The notes beneath the pieces are model-generated. The model had not been told where the DNA came from. It searched no databases and worked only from the letters and a program-made list of their open reading frames with translations. This document shows, in pieces, positions 52,732 to 61,494 of a DNA stretch of 64,000 nt (positions are counted from its first letter, which is position 1; each line of letters opens with the position of its first letter). The DNA comes from Colwellia sp. (lineage in GTDB: Bacteria > Pseudomonadota > Gammaproteobacteria > Enterobacterales > Alteromonadaceae). The stretch spans positions 124,001 to 188,000 of the forward strand of contig JABSOZ010000003.1 in assembly GCA_013215295.1 (NCBI GenBank). Direction: 5' to 3'. The position numbers and the translations under genes were made by a program.

Positions 52732-55167
52732 TTATTCATAATGTAAGGCTTCACTGGGTTCCATTTTCAAAGCACGTTTAGTAGGTAAATAAGTTGCAAT
52801 CATTACAATTGACCCAATAAACATGATAATGGAAAGGGTAATTATTATGAGTATACTCAGGCCGTTATTAAAAAGCTGTAATATTGCAAAGCCTAAAAAG
52901 CATCCTGCAAAGACTCCGGGAAACCCTCCCCATAATAATTGCTTCAGCCCAGTAGTCATGAACTCTTTTATAATAAGATCTTCGTCTGCGCCAAGCGCTT
53001 GTTTAACGCCTATTTCTTGTGTGCGTTGATTAATGGTATTTGACATTACGCCATAAATTCCACTCCCTGCCAATATAACCGCAGCTAAACCGCAAAGTAA
53101 CGTTAATGAACTAACAAACTTTAAGGGTGCTGCCATTCTTTCAATACCTTGGTTATAGGTTTCTATGCGGTACGCAGGTAACTGAGCATCTATGGATTTT
53201 AGTGTTGCTCGTAATTGACGAATAGTGGCTGAATTATCCGTTTGAACGCGCATCGCTATGCTTATTGTCCCTTTAGGTACCTGTGAGTATGGTCGAAACA
53301 CTGAAGGTATTTTAGCGTAAATATCATCACCTTGAGCGGTATGTGCAACTACTCCTACAATTGTTAGCCAGTCTTGAGGTTTTCCATTTTCAGAGATTAA
53401 TCTGAAACGCCTCCCTAGAGAAGACTGTGTGCCAAAATGACGTTCTGCAAAGCTTTGGGTAATTACCGCTGTGTATTTTTCTAATCCTTCATCGCTGCTG
53501 TTAAAATATCTACCATGATGTAATTTGACCCCTAACTTTTTTAACGATCCTATGGTGGTTGATATGTTATTCGCCTTTGGATATTGCTCGTTATTTTTTT
53601 GGGTATACTCTTTCCCTTCTATTTCAAAGAGGGCAGTATCTGCACGAAAGCCAGGCAACTTCTTAGATATCATCACGTCACCAATATTTGATGAATTTTC
53701 AAGGCGAGAAGTAAGTGTTTTGGCAAACAATACCCTACTCGCTTTAGTTGGATAGTCGGTATCGGATAAAATAACCTTAGCGACGATGGTATTGTCTGTG
53801 TCTGCGCCAATATTTATATTTCGTTCAATATAAGATGCAACCGTTAAGGATACTGCCGATATTAATACCGTCATAGAAATAAATATTTCACTCATAACAA
53901 GTAATTTATTTATTCGACCAGACTTTTTACTTGTAGCTCCTCTTGTGCCATCACGTAAAACGCCATTAAAATCTTCAGCAGAATTTTTCCATGCAGGTAA
54001 TAATCCGGTGACGACTATCGAGCAGATAACAAACAGGAAAAATAGCGATAGGGTAAAGTTGTCAAGACCGAACTCCCACCAGAAAGGAAGAGGGTCAGTA
54101 AAAAATGTCGCGGTAATTTTTTGTGTAACCTGTAAACCCCACGCCATCACTAATAACCCTATTAATCCACCTAGGCTACATATAATGATGCTTTCCCACA
54201 GCATTTGACTTATTAGTCGTGAACGAGGGGCGCCTAAAGCAACGCGTATGGCTGTTTCTTTACGTCGTTCAACCGCTCTGGAAAGTAATAAGTTACCCAC
54301 GTTGATGGATGCTAAGATAAAAACTAATAAAGCGACGATTAACATAGTGTAAATAATCACGTCGCCATCTTGAACATTTGCCCACGGGATACTAGTGATA
54401 TAAGCGCCAATGCCATGATTGGTTTGCGGGTAATTTTGTTCTATTCGTTGCATGATAAGATCTAGCTGGCGATTAACATCTTCTATAGACGTGCCTTCGT
54501 CAAGATGGGCGAGACCATAAATAGGTTCTGCCTGACCACGTGTTAGTTGCGTCGGATGTTGTTTTATCGGCAGCCAAAGATCTGCACTGTCAGGAAACGC
54601 ATAACCTTGCGGCATTACGCCAATGATTTCATGATTAACACCATTAATAAGTATAAGCTTACCAATGATATTTTTATCACCAGCATAGATGTTTTTCCAT
54701 AAATCAAAACTTATGAGGGTAATCGCTTCGGTGCCTGGTTGATTTTCAGCATCACTAAATTCTCGTCCTAATATAGGGGGAGTACGTGTTAATTCGAAGA
54801 AATTCGGCGCTATTAATATCGCTTTGTAACGTCTAGCCCCGTCATTACCTGCAACATTAACGGCAGTATCGTAATAGAGGCTAAATTCAGAAACACCTTG
54901 AAGTTGTTTTTTTATTTCAAAGTAATCATGGCTATTTAATCTATTTTGGTTGTGATAGCCATTTTCTGAACCGCTGAAAATAACCAGCGAACCACCATCG
55001 GTAAAAGGAAGATCTTTGAATAAAATGGTATTAAGGAATGAAAACATAAAAACACTTAAGCCGATCCCTGCGGCCATTACCAAGGTGGTTAAAATGGTAA
55101 AGCTGGGTTTTTTAGCTAATAAACGCATTGCATAGCTAATGTCTTGTAGTACTGTCGAATACATCAT
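52732..55167 (-). CDS. FtsX/MacB-type ABC transporter permease
   Basis: 811 aa from ATG 55167 (AAAGAG six bases upstream). Two FtsX-like membrane modules alternate with two large periplasmic MacB_PCD domains; membrane segments are near residue 25 (TLVMAAGIGLSVFMFSF), 270-330, 375, 425 and the C-terminal set. The repeat architecture resembles the duplicated permeases of the ADOP type. The late GVKQALGADEDLIIKEF segment is the usual coupling region. With the ATPase and the HlyD-like adaptor it forms a complete inner-membrane efflux unit. The substrate could be a peptide or a lipid-linked compound. Confidence 0.88.
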   Translation of the reverse strand: MMYSTVLQDISYAMRLLAKKPSFTILTTLVMAAGIGLSVFMFSFLNTILFKDLPFTDGGSLVIFSGSENGYHNQNRLNSHDYFEIKKQLQGVSEFSLYYDTAVNVAGNDGARRYKAILIAPNFFELTRTPPILGREFSDAENQPGTEAITLISFDLWKNIYAGDKNIIGKLILINGVNHEIIGVMPQGYAFPDSADLWLPIKQHPTQLTRGQAEPIYGLAHLDEGTSIEDVNRQLDLIMQRIEQNYPQTNHGIGAYITSIPWANVQDGDVIIYTMLIVALLVFILASINVGNLLLSRAVERRKETAIRVALGAPRSRLISQMLWESIIICSLGGLIGLLVMAWGLQVTQKITATFFTDPLPFWWEFGLDNFTLSLFFLFVICSIVVTGLLPAWKNSAEDFNGVLRDGTRGATSKKSGRINKLLVMSEIFISMTVLISAVSLTVASYIERNINIGADTDNTIVAKVILSDTDYPTKASRVLFAKTLTSRLENSSNIGDVMISKKLPGFRADTALFEIEGKEYTQKNNEQYPKANNISTTIGSLKKLGVKLHHGRYFNSSDEGLEKYTAVITQSFAERHFGTQSSLGRRFRLISENGKPQDWLTIVGVVAHTAQGDDIYAKIPSVFRPYSQVPKGTISIAMRVQTDNSATIRQLRATLKSIDAQLPAYRIETYNQGIERMAAPLKFVSSLTLLCGLAAVILAGSGIYGVMSNTINQRTQEIGVKQALGADEDLIIKEFMTTGLKQLLWGGFPGVFAGCFLGFAILQLFNNGLSILIIITLSIIMFIGSIVMIATYLPTKRALKMEPSEALHYE

Positions 55168-55177
55168 ATTTAGCTCT

Positions 55178-55915
55178 TTATGCCGCATCAGTTTGATGCG
55201 TGTTTATATGGTTTAGGTTTGTCTGGTTGTTATTTTTATCAGCGATAATTTGACCGTCTAAAATATCAATGCTTCGAGTTGCTCTTTTTGCTGAACGAGG
55301 ATCATGAGTTACCATGCAAATGGTTGTTCCTTCTTTATGCAATAGGTCTAATAAAGTCATAATCGTTTCAGCATTTTCTGAATCCAAGTTTCCGGTGGGT
55401 TCATCTGCAAGTATAATGGAAGGGTTGCCCGCAATAGCTCTAGCGATTGCAACTCTTTGTTGCTGCCCACCTGACAGTTGTGATGGAAAATGATTTGCTC
55501 TGTGTTCCATATTGACTTTCTTCAATGAAGATAGCACGAATTGTTCACGTTCATTTTTAGTCAGGTCCTTTCGGTAACTTAAGGGTAAGTTTACATTTTC
55601 TTCAACAGTAAGATCACTGATCAAATTAAAAGACTGAAAAATAAAACCAATGTCTTTATTGCGGATGCGAGCGCGTTCTTTTTTTGAAATACCAGATACA
55701 TCATGAGCGAGTAATTGATAAATGCCACTATTGCTGGTATCAAGCAGACCTATTAAATTGAGTAAAGTCGATTTACCACATCCTGACGGGCCAGATATTG
55801 AAACATACTCACCTTTATTAATGACCAGTGAAATATTGCTTAGGGCATGAGTTTCTACTTCGTCAGTGTAAAATACTTTATTAACATCATTTAATCTAAT
55901 TAATATATTGCTCAT
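55178..55915 (-). CDS. MacB/LolD-type ABC transporter ATP-binding protein
   Basis: 245 aa from ATG 55915 (55918 also possible). Walker A is GPSGCGKSTLL, signature QLSGGQQQRVAIARA, Walker B SIILADEPTGNLDS, and H-loop VTHDPRSA. The length and SYR insert fit the MacB/LolD class that works with FtsX-like permeases. It lies just before the permease and 29 bases after the adaptor. Confidence 0.94.
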   Translation of the reverse strand: MSNILIRLNDVNKVFYTDEVETHALSNISLVINKGEYVSISGPSGCGKSTLLNLIGLLDTSNSGIYQLLAHDVSGISKKERARIRNKDIGFIFQSFNLISDLTVEENVNLPLSYRKDLTKNEREQFVLSSLKKVNMEHRANHFPSQLSGGQQQRVAIARAIAGNPSIILADEPTGNLDSENAETIMTLLDLLHKEGTTICMVTHDPRSAKRATRSIDILDGQIIADKNNNQTNLNHINTHQTDAA

Positions 55916-55946
55916 CATTTATTCCTTGTCGATGATTGTTTATTGT

Positions 55947-57209
55947 CTAGTTAATTCTAATTTTTTCGTAGTTATCCCAATCAGTTGGATCTGAAATTAT
56001 AATTTTTTCTCCGATGTTAAGGCCCTCGACAATCTGTATCTGATTCACCGAGCCTTTACCTAATTTTACCTGAATGCGCTCTGCGAAATTACCATCGAGA
56101 CTTATTCTATAAAGTGATGCAGTGCTTTGGCTTTGCGAAAATAGCGGACGGCTAACAAATAGGGTATCAATGATTTTTGTGGTAATTATTTCACCATCTA
56201 CCGTTAGATCGGGTCTTGCATCTTTGGGTAACGGGCTGTTAAATATTACGTCGACCTGAACAAAACCATTAACGACAGCGGGGTCAATTCTGGATACGAT
56301 CCCCTTAACCTTATCGTTCCGCGTATCAATCATTACACTTTGACCTACGGCGACTTCGCGGATCTGAAGTTCTGGTATTTGTATCTCTGCGATTAAATCA
56401 TTTTGTTGTGCGAGTTTTGCAATGTTGCCACCTATTACTACTCGTTGCCCAGCAGACAATGGGATATCTTGCACTACACTGTTTATGCTGGCATAAACCT
56501 TTAGTGCGTTTACCTGTTGTTGTGCACGTTCTAACGTTTTTTGCATTTTTTCTAATCGGGCTGTTCTAGCATCGTTTTGCGCGATAATAATTTCTGCCAT
56601 CTTCTCTAATCGCGCTTGTTGAATAACCCAACGTTTTTTTAGTTGAATAGCTTCTAAACGTGTTTGCTGGTACTCAATTTGAGAAACGGTACCTGTGCTT
56701 TTTAGGAATAACTTCGTTTGTGCATCTAACTTTAACTTCTTACTTTCATAATTTAGTTGTGCATCTAGCACAACCGATTTTTGATCGAGTAGCATTGATT
56801 CTTGAACAACTCGACTGGCTTTGCTTTCTGAGGTTTTTGCGCGCAACTCCCATTTAGTTTCTTCTAATGACTGCACTAACAAAGGATTGCTGAGTTCTAC
56901 AATTAGGTCTCCTTGCTTCACTATCTTGCCGGGTTTAACGAGGACGCGTTCAACTCGAGCATCTACACTGGCAGATAACCACTGAATATTATTGGGCACC
57001 AATACACCTGTCCCACGAACCGATACTAAAAATTCACCACGCTTTACGTCGTCGAATACTAAGAAGTCACCATCGACAACAAAGTCTGCCTCTGACAAAA
57101 ATTGTAAATAGTTTAAGGCGACAAATACTGTACTCACCGCAACAAGCCATGGCCAATAGCGCTTTATTATTGAAGGTGACTTTTTTGCTATTGCTATATC
57201 CAAGTTCAT
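55947..57209 (-). CDS. HlyD/RND-type periplasmic adaptor protein
   Basis: 420 aa. A single N-terminal membrane helix (about residues 17-33, RYWPWLVAVSTVFVALNYL) anchors the protein. The lipoyl/beta-barrel halves (VSVRGTGVLVPNNIQWLS and later IDPAVVNGFVQVDVIF) flank a long coiled coil (about 100-235, with RAKTSESKASRVVQESML and EKMQKTLERAQQQVNAL). It would link the ABC permease to an outer-membrane channel; no TolC-like gene is in the window. It is the first gene after the sigma-54 promoter. Confidence 0.93.
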   Translation of the reverse strand: MNLDIAIAKKSPSIIKRYWPWLVAVSTVFVALNYLQFLSEADFVVDGDFLVFDDVKRGEFLVSVRGTGVLVPNNIQWLSASVDARVERVLVKPGKIVKQGDLIVELSNPLLVQSLEETKWELRAKTSESKASRVVQESMLLDQKSVVLDAQLNYESKKLKLDAQTKLFLKSTGTVSQIEYQQTRLEAIQLKKRWVIQQARLEKMAEIIIAQNDARTARLEKMQKTLERAQQQVNALKVYASINSVVQDIPLSAGQRVVIGGNIAKLAQQNDLIAEIQIPELQIREVAVGQSVMIDTRNDKVKGIVSRIDPAVVNGFVQVDVIFNSPLPKDARPDLTVDGEIITTKIIDTLFVSRPLFSQSQSTASLYRISLDGNFAERIQVKLGKGSVNQIQIVEGLNIGEKIIISDPTDWDNYEKIRIN

Positions 57210-57263
57210 CTCTCACTTTTACGTTTCGGCTAATTTTTATCGAACACTGTCAACTAATGAGAA

Positions 57264-57280
57264 AGCAGTATATATGCCAA
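57264..57280 (-). promoter_or_regulatory. sigma-54 promoter of the ABC efflux operon
   Basis: On the minus strand TTGGCATATATACTGCT has the -24 GG and -12 GC exactly ten bases apart, and TTGGCA and TGCT match the consensus. It lies 55-71 bases upstream of the adaptor ATG and fits a nearby NtrC-type regulator. Confidence 0.8.
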
Positions 57281-57370
57281 ATAACTAACACCTTGATATT
57301 AAAGGTTTATGTAAAGTTTTATGTAGGCGGTTTTTCATGATCCCATTTTTGGTACAGACAAATTTACTTT

Positions 57371-57390
57371 AAATCCCATAATTGGGATTT
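57371..57390. promoter_or_regulatory. candidate enhancer (UAS) palindrome for the sigma-54 regulator
   Basis: AAATCCCA-TAAT-TGGGATTT is a perfect 8-bp inverted repeat about 90-125 bases upstream of the sigma-54 promoter, the usual range for NtrC-type activator sites. A related half (GATCCCATTTTTGG) is at about 57340-57353, nearer the promoter. Confidence 0.65.
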
Positions 57391-57627
57391 TAATAAGTAT
57401 TAAGCTAAAAACTATGAGGTAAATAGCTAAAGCATTAATAGACTTTGCATGGAATAAAATGAGTTTTCGTTAGGCAAACATATAACCGTTCAATTTAGGT
57501 GTTTTTTCTCGTAATTGATGTTATTTGGAATTATTTTGCGTATTTTGTGTTTTATTTGGTTTTTCGTTACTGCTGTTTGGTTTTTTGTTAGAATTGTTTT
57601 GTCGAAACAACCCGCGAGATAAATATC

Positions 57628-59193
57628 ATGTCACTTGAAAATCATTTCCTTCCCTTTAGAAATAATATTATTGGTCAGTCTTTAACACATGAAATTAATG
57701 GCCAGAAATTAGATATTGTCTATGCGGATTGGACAGCAAGTGGCAGGCTTTATGCCCCTATTGAAAATTATATTACTAACACCTTAGGTCCTTTTGTCGC
57801 GAATACGCATACAGAAACCAATTTAACGGGTTGTGCGATGACCCATGCTTATCATGATGCGCAACAAATAATAAAACATCATGTAAATGCTTGTGATAAT
57901 GACGTATTAATTACCGCGGATGCAGGAATGACCGGTGTTATTAATAAGTTTCAACGTATTTTAGGTCTGCGTATTCCTGAACGTATGCAAGATCAAGTTA
58001 AGTTTGATGACTGTGATAAACCCGTCGTTTTCATCACGCATATGGAGCATCATTCAAATCAAACTACATGGTATGAGTGTGATGTAACTTTAGAAATTGT
58101 TGACCCTGATAGCAACGGTTTACCGTCGTTAGATCATTTGAAGTTATTGCTTGAAAAGTATCAAGATCGAAAAGTAAAAATAGGTTCATTTTCATCATGT
58201 TCAAATGTTACGGGCATTAAAACGCCTTATTATCAATTAGCAGAAATAATGCACGAGCAGGGTGGTTTATGTTTTGTCGATTTTGCTTGTTCAGCACCTT
58301 ATGTTGATATTGATATGCACCCAACAAACCCCAAGCAATCGTTAGACGCTATATTCTTTTCTCCCCATAAATTTCTTGGGGGCCCGGGTAGTTCAGGTGT
58401 GCTTATTTTCAATAAAGCACTCTATAAAAATAAAGTGCCAGATCACCCAGGTGGCGGAACAGTAACGTGGACAAATCCATGGGGAGAGCATAGTTTTTTC
58501 AATAATATTGAAATGCGTGAAGATGGCGGAACGCCCGGGTTTTTACAATGTATTCGTACCGCGTTAGCGATCAAAGTAAAGAACGCCATGGGTGTTGATA
58601 ATATTATCGCCCGTGAAAAAGAAATTACTGGTTATGTGATGGGCGAATTAGCAAAAAATGACAAAGTCGTCATGTTAGAAGAAAATATTAGAGACCGCTT
58701 GGCCATTGTTTCTTTTTATATACCTAATGTTCATTATAATTTAGTGGTACGTTTACTTAATGATAAATTTGGCGTGCAAACGCGTGGTGGTTGTTCATGT
58801 GCAGGAACTTACGGCCATATTTTACTGAATGTTGATCACGACACATCAAATAAGATCACTGAAAAGATCAACAGGGGTGATTACGCTGAAAAGCCCGGTT
58901 GGATACGTGCATCGTTTCATCCCACTACTTCTGATAAAGAAGTTAAATTCATTGTTGATGCGATTAATCAAGTCACGATAAATATTACTGAGTGGGCAAA
59001 TGAATATCGTTTTAATCCGGCAACGGGTGATTTTGAACATAAAAATGCTTCGGTTGAATATCCAAGTCTCACCGACTTTCAACCCTTAGCGCTTGCTGAT
59101 ATTGAAGTAAAACAGACTGAAAAAGATCTTCATATAGTGAGTGACCCTGAAATTAATAAGTCACCTTCATTACTCAAGAAAATATTTGGCTAA
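57628..59193 (+). CDS. aminotransferase class V-fold PLP-dependent enzyme
   Basis: 521 aa. The PLP lysine is in FFSPHKFLGGPGSSGVL (about residue 250), and the Cys-desulfurase-like fold is shown by FVDFACSAPY. A late Cys pair is in RGGCSCAGTYGH (about 393). The protein is longer than SufS/CsdA (about 406 aa), with a C-terminal extension (EYRFNPATGDFEHKN, then a Lys-rich tail). The physiological reaction is unclear. It may be a cysteine desulfurase-like or a different class V enzyme. It stands alone, with the divergent ABC operon on the other side. Confidence 0.85.
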   Translation: MSLENHFLPFRNNIIGQSLTHEINGQKLDIVYADWTASGRLYAPIENYITNTLGPFVANTHTETNLTGCAMTHAYHDAQQIIKHHVNACDNDVLITADAGMTGVINKFQRILGLRIPERMQDQVKFDDCDKPVVFITHMEHHSNQTTWYECDVTLEIVDPDSNGLPSLDHLKLLLEKYQDRKVKIGSFSSCSNVTGIKTPYYQLAEIMHEQGGLCFVDFACSAPYVDIDMHPTNPKQSLDAIFFSPHKFLGGPGSSGVLIFNKALYKNKVPDHPGGGTVTWTNPWGEHSFFNNIEMREDGGTPGFLQCIRTALAIKVKNAMGVDNIIAREKEITGYVMGELAKNDKVVMLEENIRDRLAIVSFYIPNVHYNLVVRLLNDKFGVQTRGGCSCAGTYGHILLNVDHDTSNKITEKINRGDYAEKPGWIRASFHPTTSDKEVKFIVDAINQVTINITEWANEYRFNPATGDFEHKNASVEYPSLTDFQPLALADIEVKQTEKDLHIVSDPEINKSPSLLKKIFG

Positions 59194-59224
59194 TATTTAC
59201 CTCGCTTAAATACGGTGGAAATGA

Positions 59225-59839
59225 TCATTTTTCAAAGTGAATGATCATTTCTGCGGCAACGCAATGACATTCATTTTCACAAGCTGGGCATTGATAACCT
59301 TGTTTACTTATTTCATTCCAGCGTTCAGCGTGATCTTTTACTAATATACCGCCACATTTAGTAAAATATTTAACTGCACTATTACCTGGGCTTTGTCTCC
59401 ATAAATGGCTAACACCAGCGACTGCACCTTGCTTAATAGCTGCTTTAGTTGATAGCTTGAGTAAGTGACTACCCACACCATAGCCACGGTAATTCTCATC
59501 TACGGTATTACATTTAAAGTAACAGACTTTATCAGCAGGAAGTTGCCATAATTCAGGACTACACCACTCATCTATTTTCCATTGATTAACAGAATAGGTT
59601 AATCGAAAACCAATAAGTATATTTTCAAAATAAGCGACAAAATTAGCATTTACTACTGATGAGTCTTGCTGTTTAGTTAAGCCTTTTGCATACCAATCCA
59701 ATATAATGTTGTTATCAATATAACCAGCACCATGCACCGCAGTACCTAAAGCAATGATAGCTGAGAAATCTTTAGGTAACATTTCACGATAAGTTACTTG
59801 AACTTGTTTTTCTTCGATATTTTTTTTCATTTTAGACAT
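59225..59839 (-). CDS. GNAT family N-acetyltransferase with Cys-rich C-terminus
   Basis: 204 aa. The acetyl-CoA binding pattern is NYRGYGVGSHLLKLSTKAA (about 115-133), following the strand ADKVCYFKCNTVD. The start could be ATG 59839 or 59830. Unusually for GNAT proteins it ends with GYQCPACENECHC, four cysteines in CxxC-x3-CxC spacing that could hold zinc. The substrate is not known. It is convergent with the aminotransferase-like gene and divergent from the FAD oxidoreductase. Confidence 0.85.
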   Translation of the reverse strand: MSKMKKNIEEKQVQVTYREMLPKDFSAIIALGTAVHGAGYIDNNIILDWYAKGLTKQQDSSVVNANFVAYFENILIGFRLTYSVNQWKIDEWCSPELWQLPADKVCYFKCNTVDENYRGYGVGSHLLKLSTKAAIKQGAVAGVSHLWRQSPGNSAVKYFTKCGGILVKDHAERWNEISKQGYQCPACENECHCVAAEMIIHFEK

Positions 59840-59936
59840 TCATTTAAATAAAATATTTTTAATCATTCAGCTTAGCAAATTTTTTATAAATGGGGTAAGG
59901 TTTATCTGATTCTCTCCATTAAAGTAACCTTAAAAA

Positions 59937-61307
59937 ATGTACGATCCTTTACACGATAAATCTCCAGGTTGTGGCGTAGCATATCCACAAAGTTATTGGG
60001 CTGAAAATGCCGATATACAAAATAATGCACCAACGAGCGATGGACAAATTAGTCAAGACTTAGACGTTGATGTGGCAATTATTGGCGCTGGCTATACTGG
60101 CCTTTCTTGTGCACTTCATTTAGCGCGCGAACATGGCATTAAAGCGCATGTGTTAGAAGCAAATCAAACTGCTTGGGGTTGCAGTGGCAGAAATGCTGGC
60201 TTTATTCTTAAGTCTTCAGGCCGTAAATCTTATAGCGATATGGCAAAGAAATGGGGTGAAGAAGTGATGCGCGGCATTTATGATGAAATGTGCGATGGCG
60301 TAGCAACGGTAAAGTCACTGATCGCTGAAGGCATTGATTGCGACGTGCAAGAACGCGGATTTTTAAAGGTCGCTCATAAGCCGAGTAAGTTAGCCGAACT
60401 AATTAAACAAGCAGAACTCCAACAAAAAACGTTTTCCGGTATTAAAAATAGTGAAGTAGAGATTTTGACGAGAAATGAAGTTCGTCAACAATACATGGAC
60501 GATAAAAATGCATATGGTGCAATTCGTTATAAAGACGGTTTTGGCTTAAACCCGCTGAAACTTGCATGGGGATATCAACGTTTAGCACGGGAAGCTGGCG
60601 CTAAAGTACATACAAGCTCTCCAGTGTTAGACGTTTTAGATGAAGGAAACCAACAAAAATTAGTGACACCTAAGGGTGTGGTTACTGCAAAAAAAGTCGT
60701 GATCGCGACCAATGGTTATACCCCAAAAGGTTTTCATTCATTGATAACAGACCGAACATTACCGGTACTTTCACAAATCATTGTTACTGAGCCATTATCA
60801 GAACAACAATTAGCTGATTGCAATTTCTTAACGTCGAATGTAGTGATGGATACACGCGCACTAAAATACTATTACCGTAAGTTACCTGACAACCGCATTT
60901 TGTTTGGTGGTCGTGGTGCAATTACGGGTAAATCTGCTGACGATCCTTATTACGCTCAGCGTTTATTAGCGGTGTTAAAAACAAGCTTTCCACCTTTGCA
61001 AAATTTGAAGTATCAATATGCTTGGTCTGGCTGGATTTGTATGGCGCTAGATGACTTACCGCATATCTATCAAAATAAGAACAAGAGTGTATTTTATAGC
61101 ATGGGTTATTGTGGCTCTGGTGTGTCATTTTCTGTGCAAGCGGGTAAACGTTTAGCTGAGAAAGTTGCTGAAAAGGCGATTGATCCAAAAATCGAAAACC
61201 TGCCTTTATATAATTGTGAACTACCCAAGTTTCCGTTTGCGCCATTAAGACGTGTCGGGCAATGGGGCTACTTTCATTATGGCAAAATAAAAGACGAGTG
61301 GTTTTAG
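59937..61307 (+). CDS. FAD-dependent oxidoreductase, DAO/PuuB-like
   Basis: 456 aa. The dinucleotide-binding motif is VAIIGAGYTGLSCALHLA (about residue 44), and the second glycine pattern is GCSGRNAGFILKS. The DAO fold is complete, with the C-terminal YCGSGVSFSVQAGKRLAEKV. It resembles gamma-glutamylputrescine oxidase and related amine/imino-acid oxidases. Substrate specificity cannot be told. It lies alone in the gap before a PEP-CTERM gene. Confidence 0.9.
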   Translation: MYDPLHDKSPGCGVAYPQSYWAENADIQNNAPTSDGQISQDLDVDVAIIGAGYTGLSCALHLAREHGIKAHVLEANQTAWGCSGRNAGFILKSSGRKSYSDMAKKWGEEVMRGIYDEMCDGVATVKSLIAEGIDCDVQERGFLKVAHKPSKLAELIKQAELQQKTFSGIKNSEVEILTRNEVRQQYMDDKNAYGAIRYKDGFGLNPLKLAWGYQRLAREAGAKVHTSSPVLDVLDEGNQQKLVTPKGVVTAKKVVIATNGYTPKGFHSLITDRTLPVLSQIIVTEPLSEQQLADCNFLTSNVVMDTRALKYYYRKLPDNRILFGGRGAITGKSADDPYYAQRLLAVLKTSFPPLQNLKYQYAWSGWICMALDDLPHIYQNKNKSVFYSMGYCGSGVSFSVQAGKRLAEKVAEKAIDPKIENLPLYNCELPKFPFAPLRRVGQWGYFHYGKIKDEWF

Positions 61308-61402
61308 CGACGAGTGTCAGCTTCTTTTACAAAATTTATTTCTATGAAATTTCACCTTGGTTAAAAATAAATAAGTAATTGATAAATATAATATATATAT
61401 GT

Positions 61403-61420
61403 AAGGCTTGATTTTTGCAT
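61403..61420 (+). promoter_or_regulatory. sigma-54-like promoter of the PEP-CTERM gene
   Basis: AAGGCTTGATTTTTGCAT has GG (61405-61406) and GC (61417-61418) exactly ten bases apart; the -12 element TTTTGCA is perfect and the -24 element GGCTTG is partial. It lies 74-92 bases upstream of the ATG. PEP-CTERM genes in several bacteria are controlled by sigma-54 with the PrsK/PrsR pair. Confidence 0.6.
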
Positions 61421-61494
61421 TGATGTCTAATAATGATGAATTTACCTTCCTGCAGACTAAGAAGTAACAGCATAGGAAATAGGAAATAGCTAAC

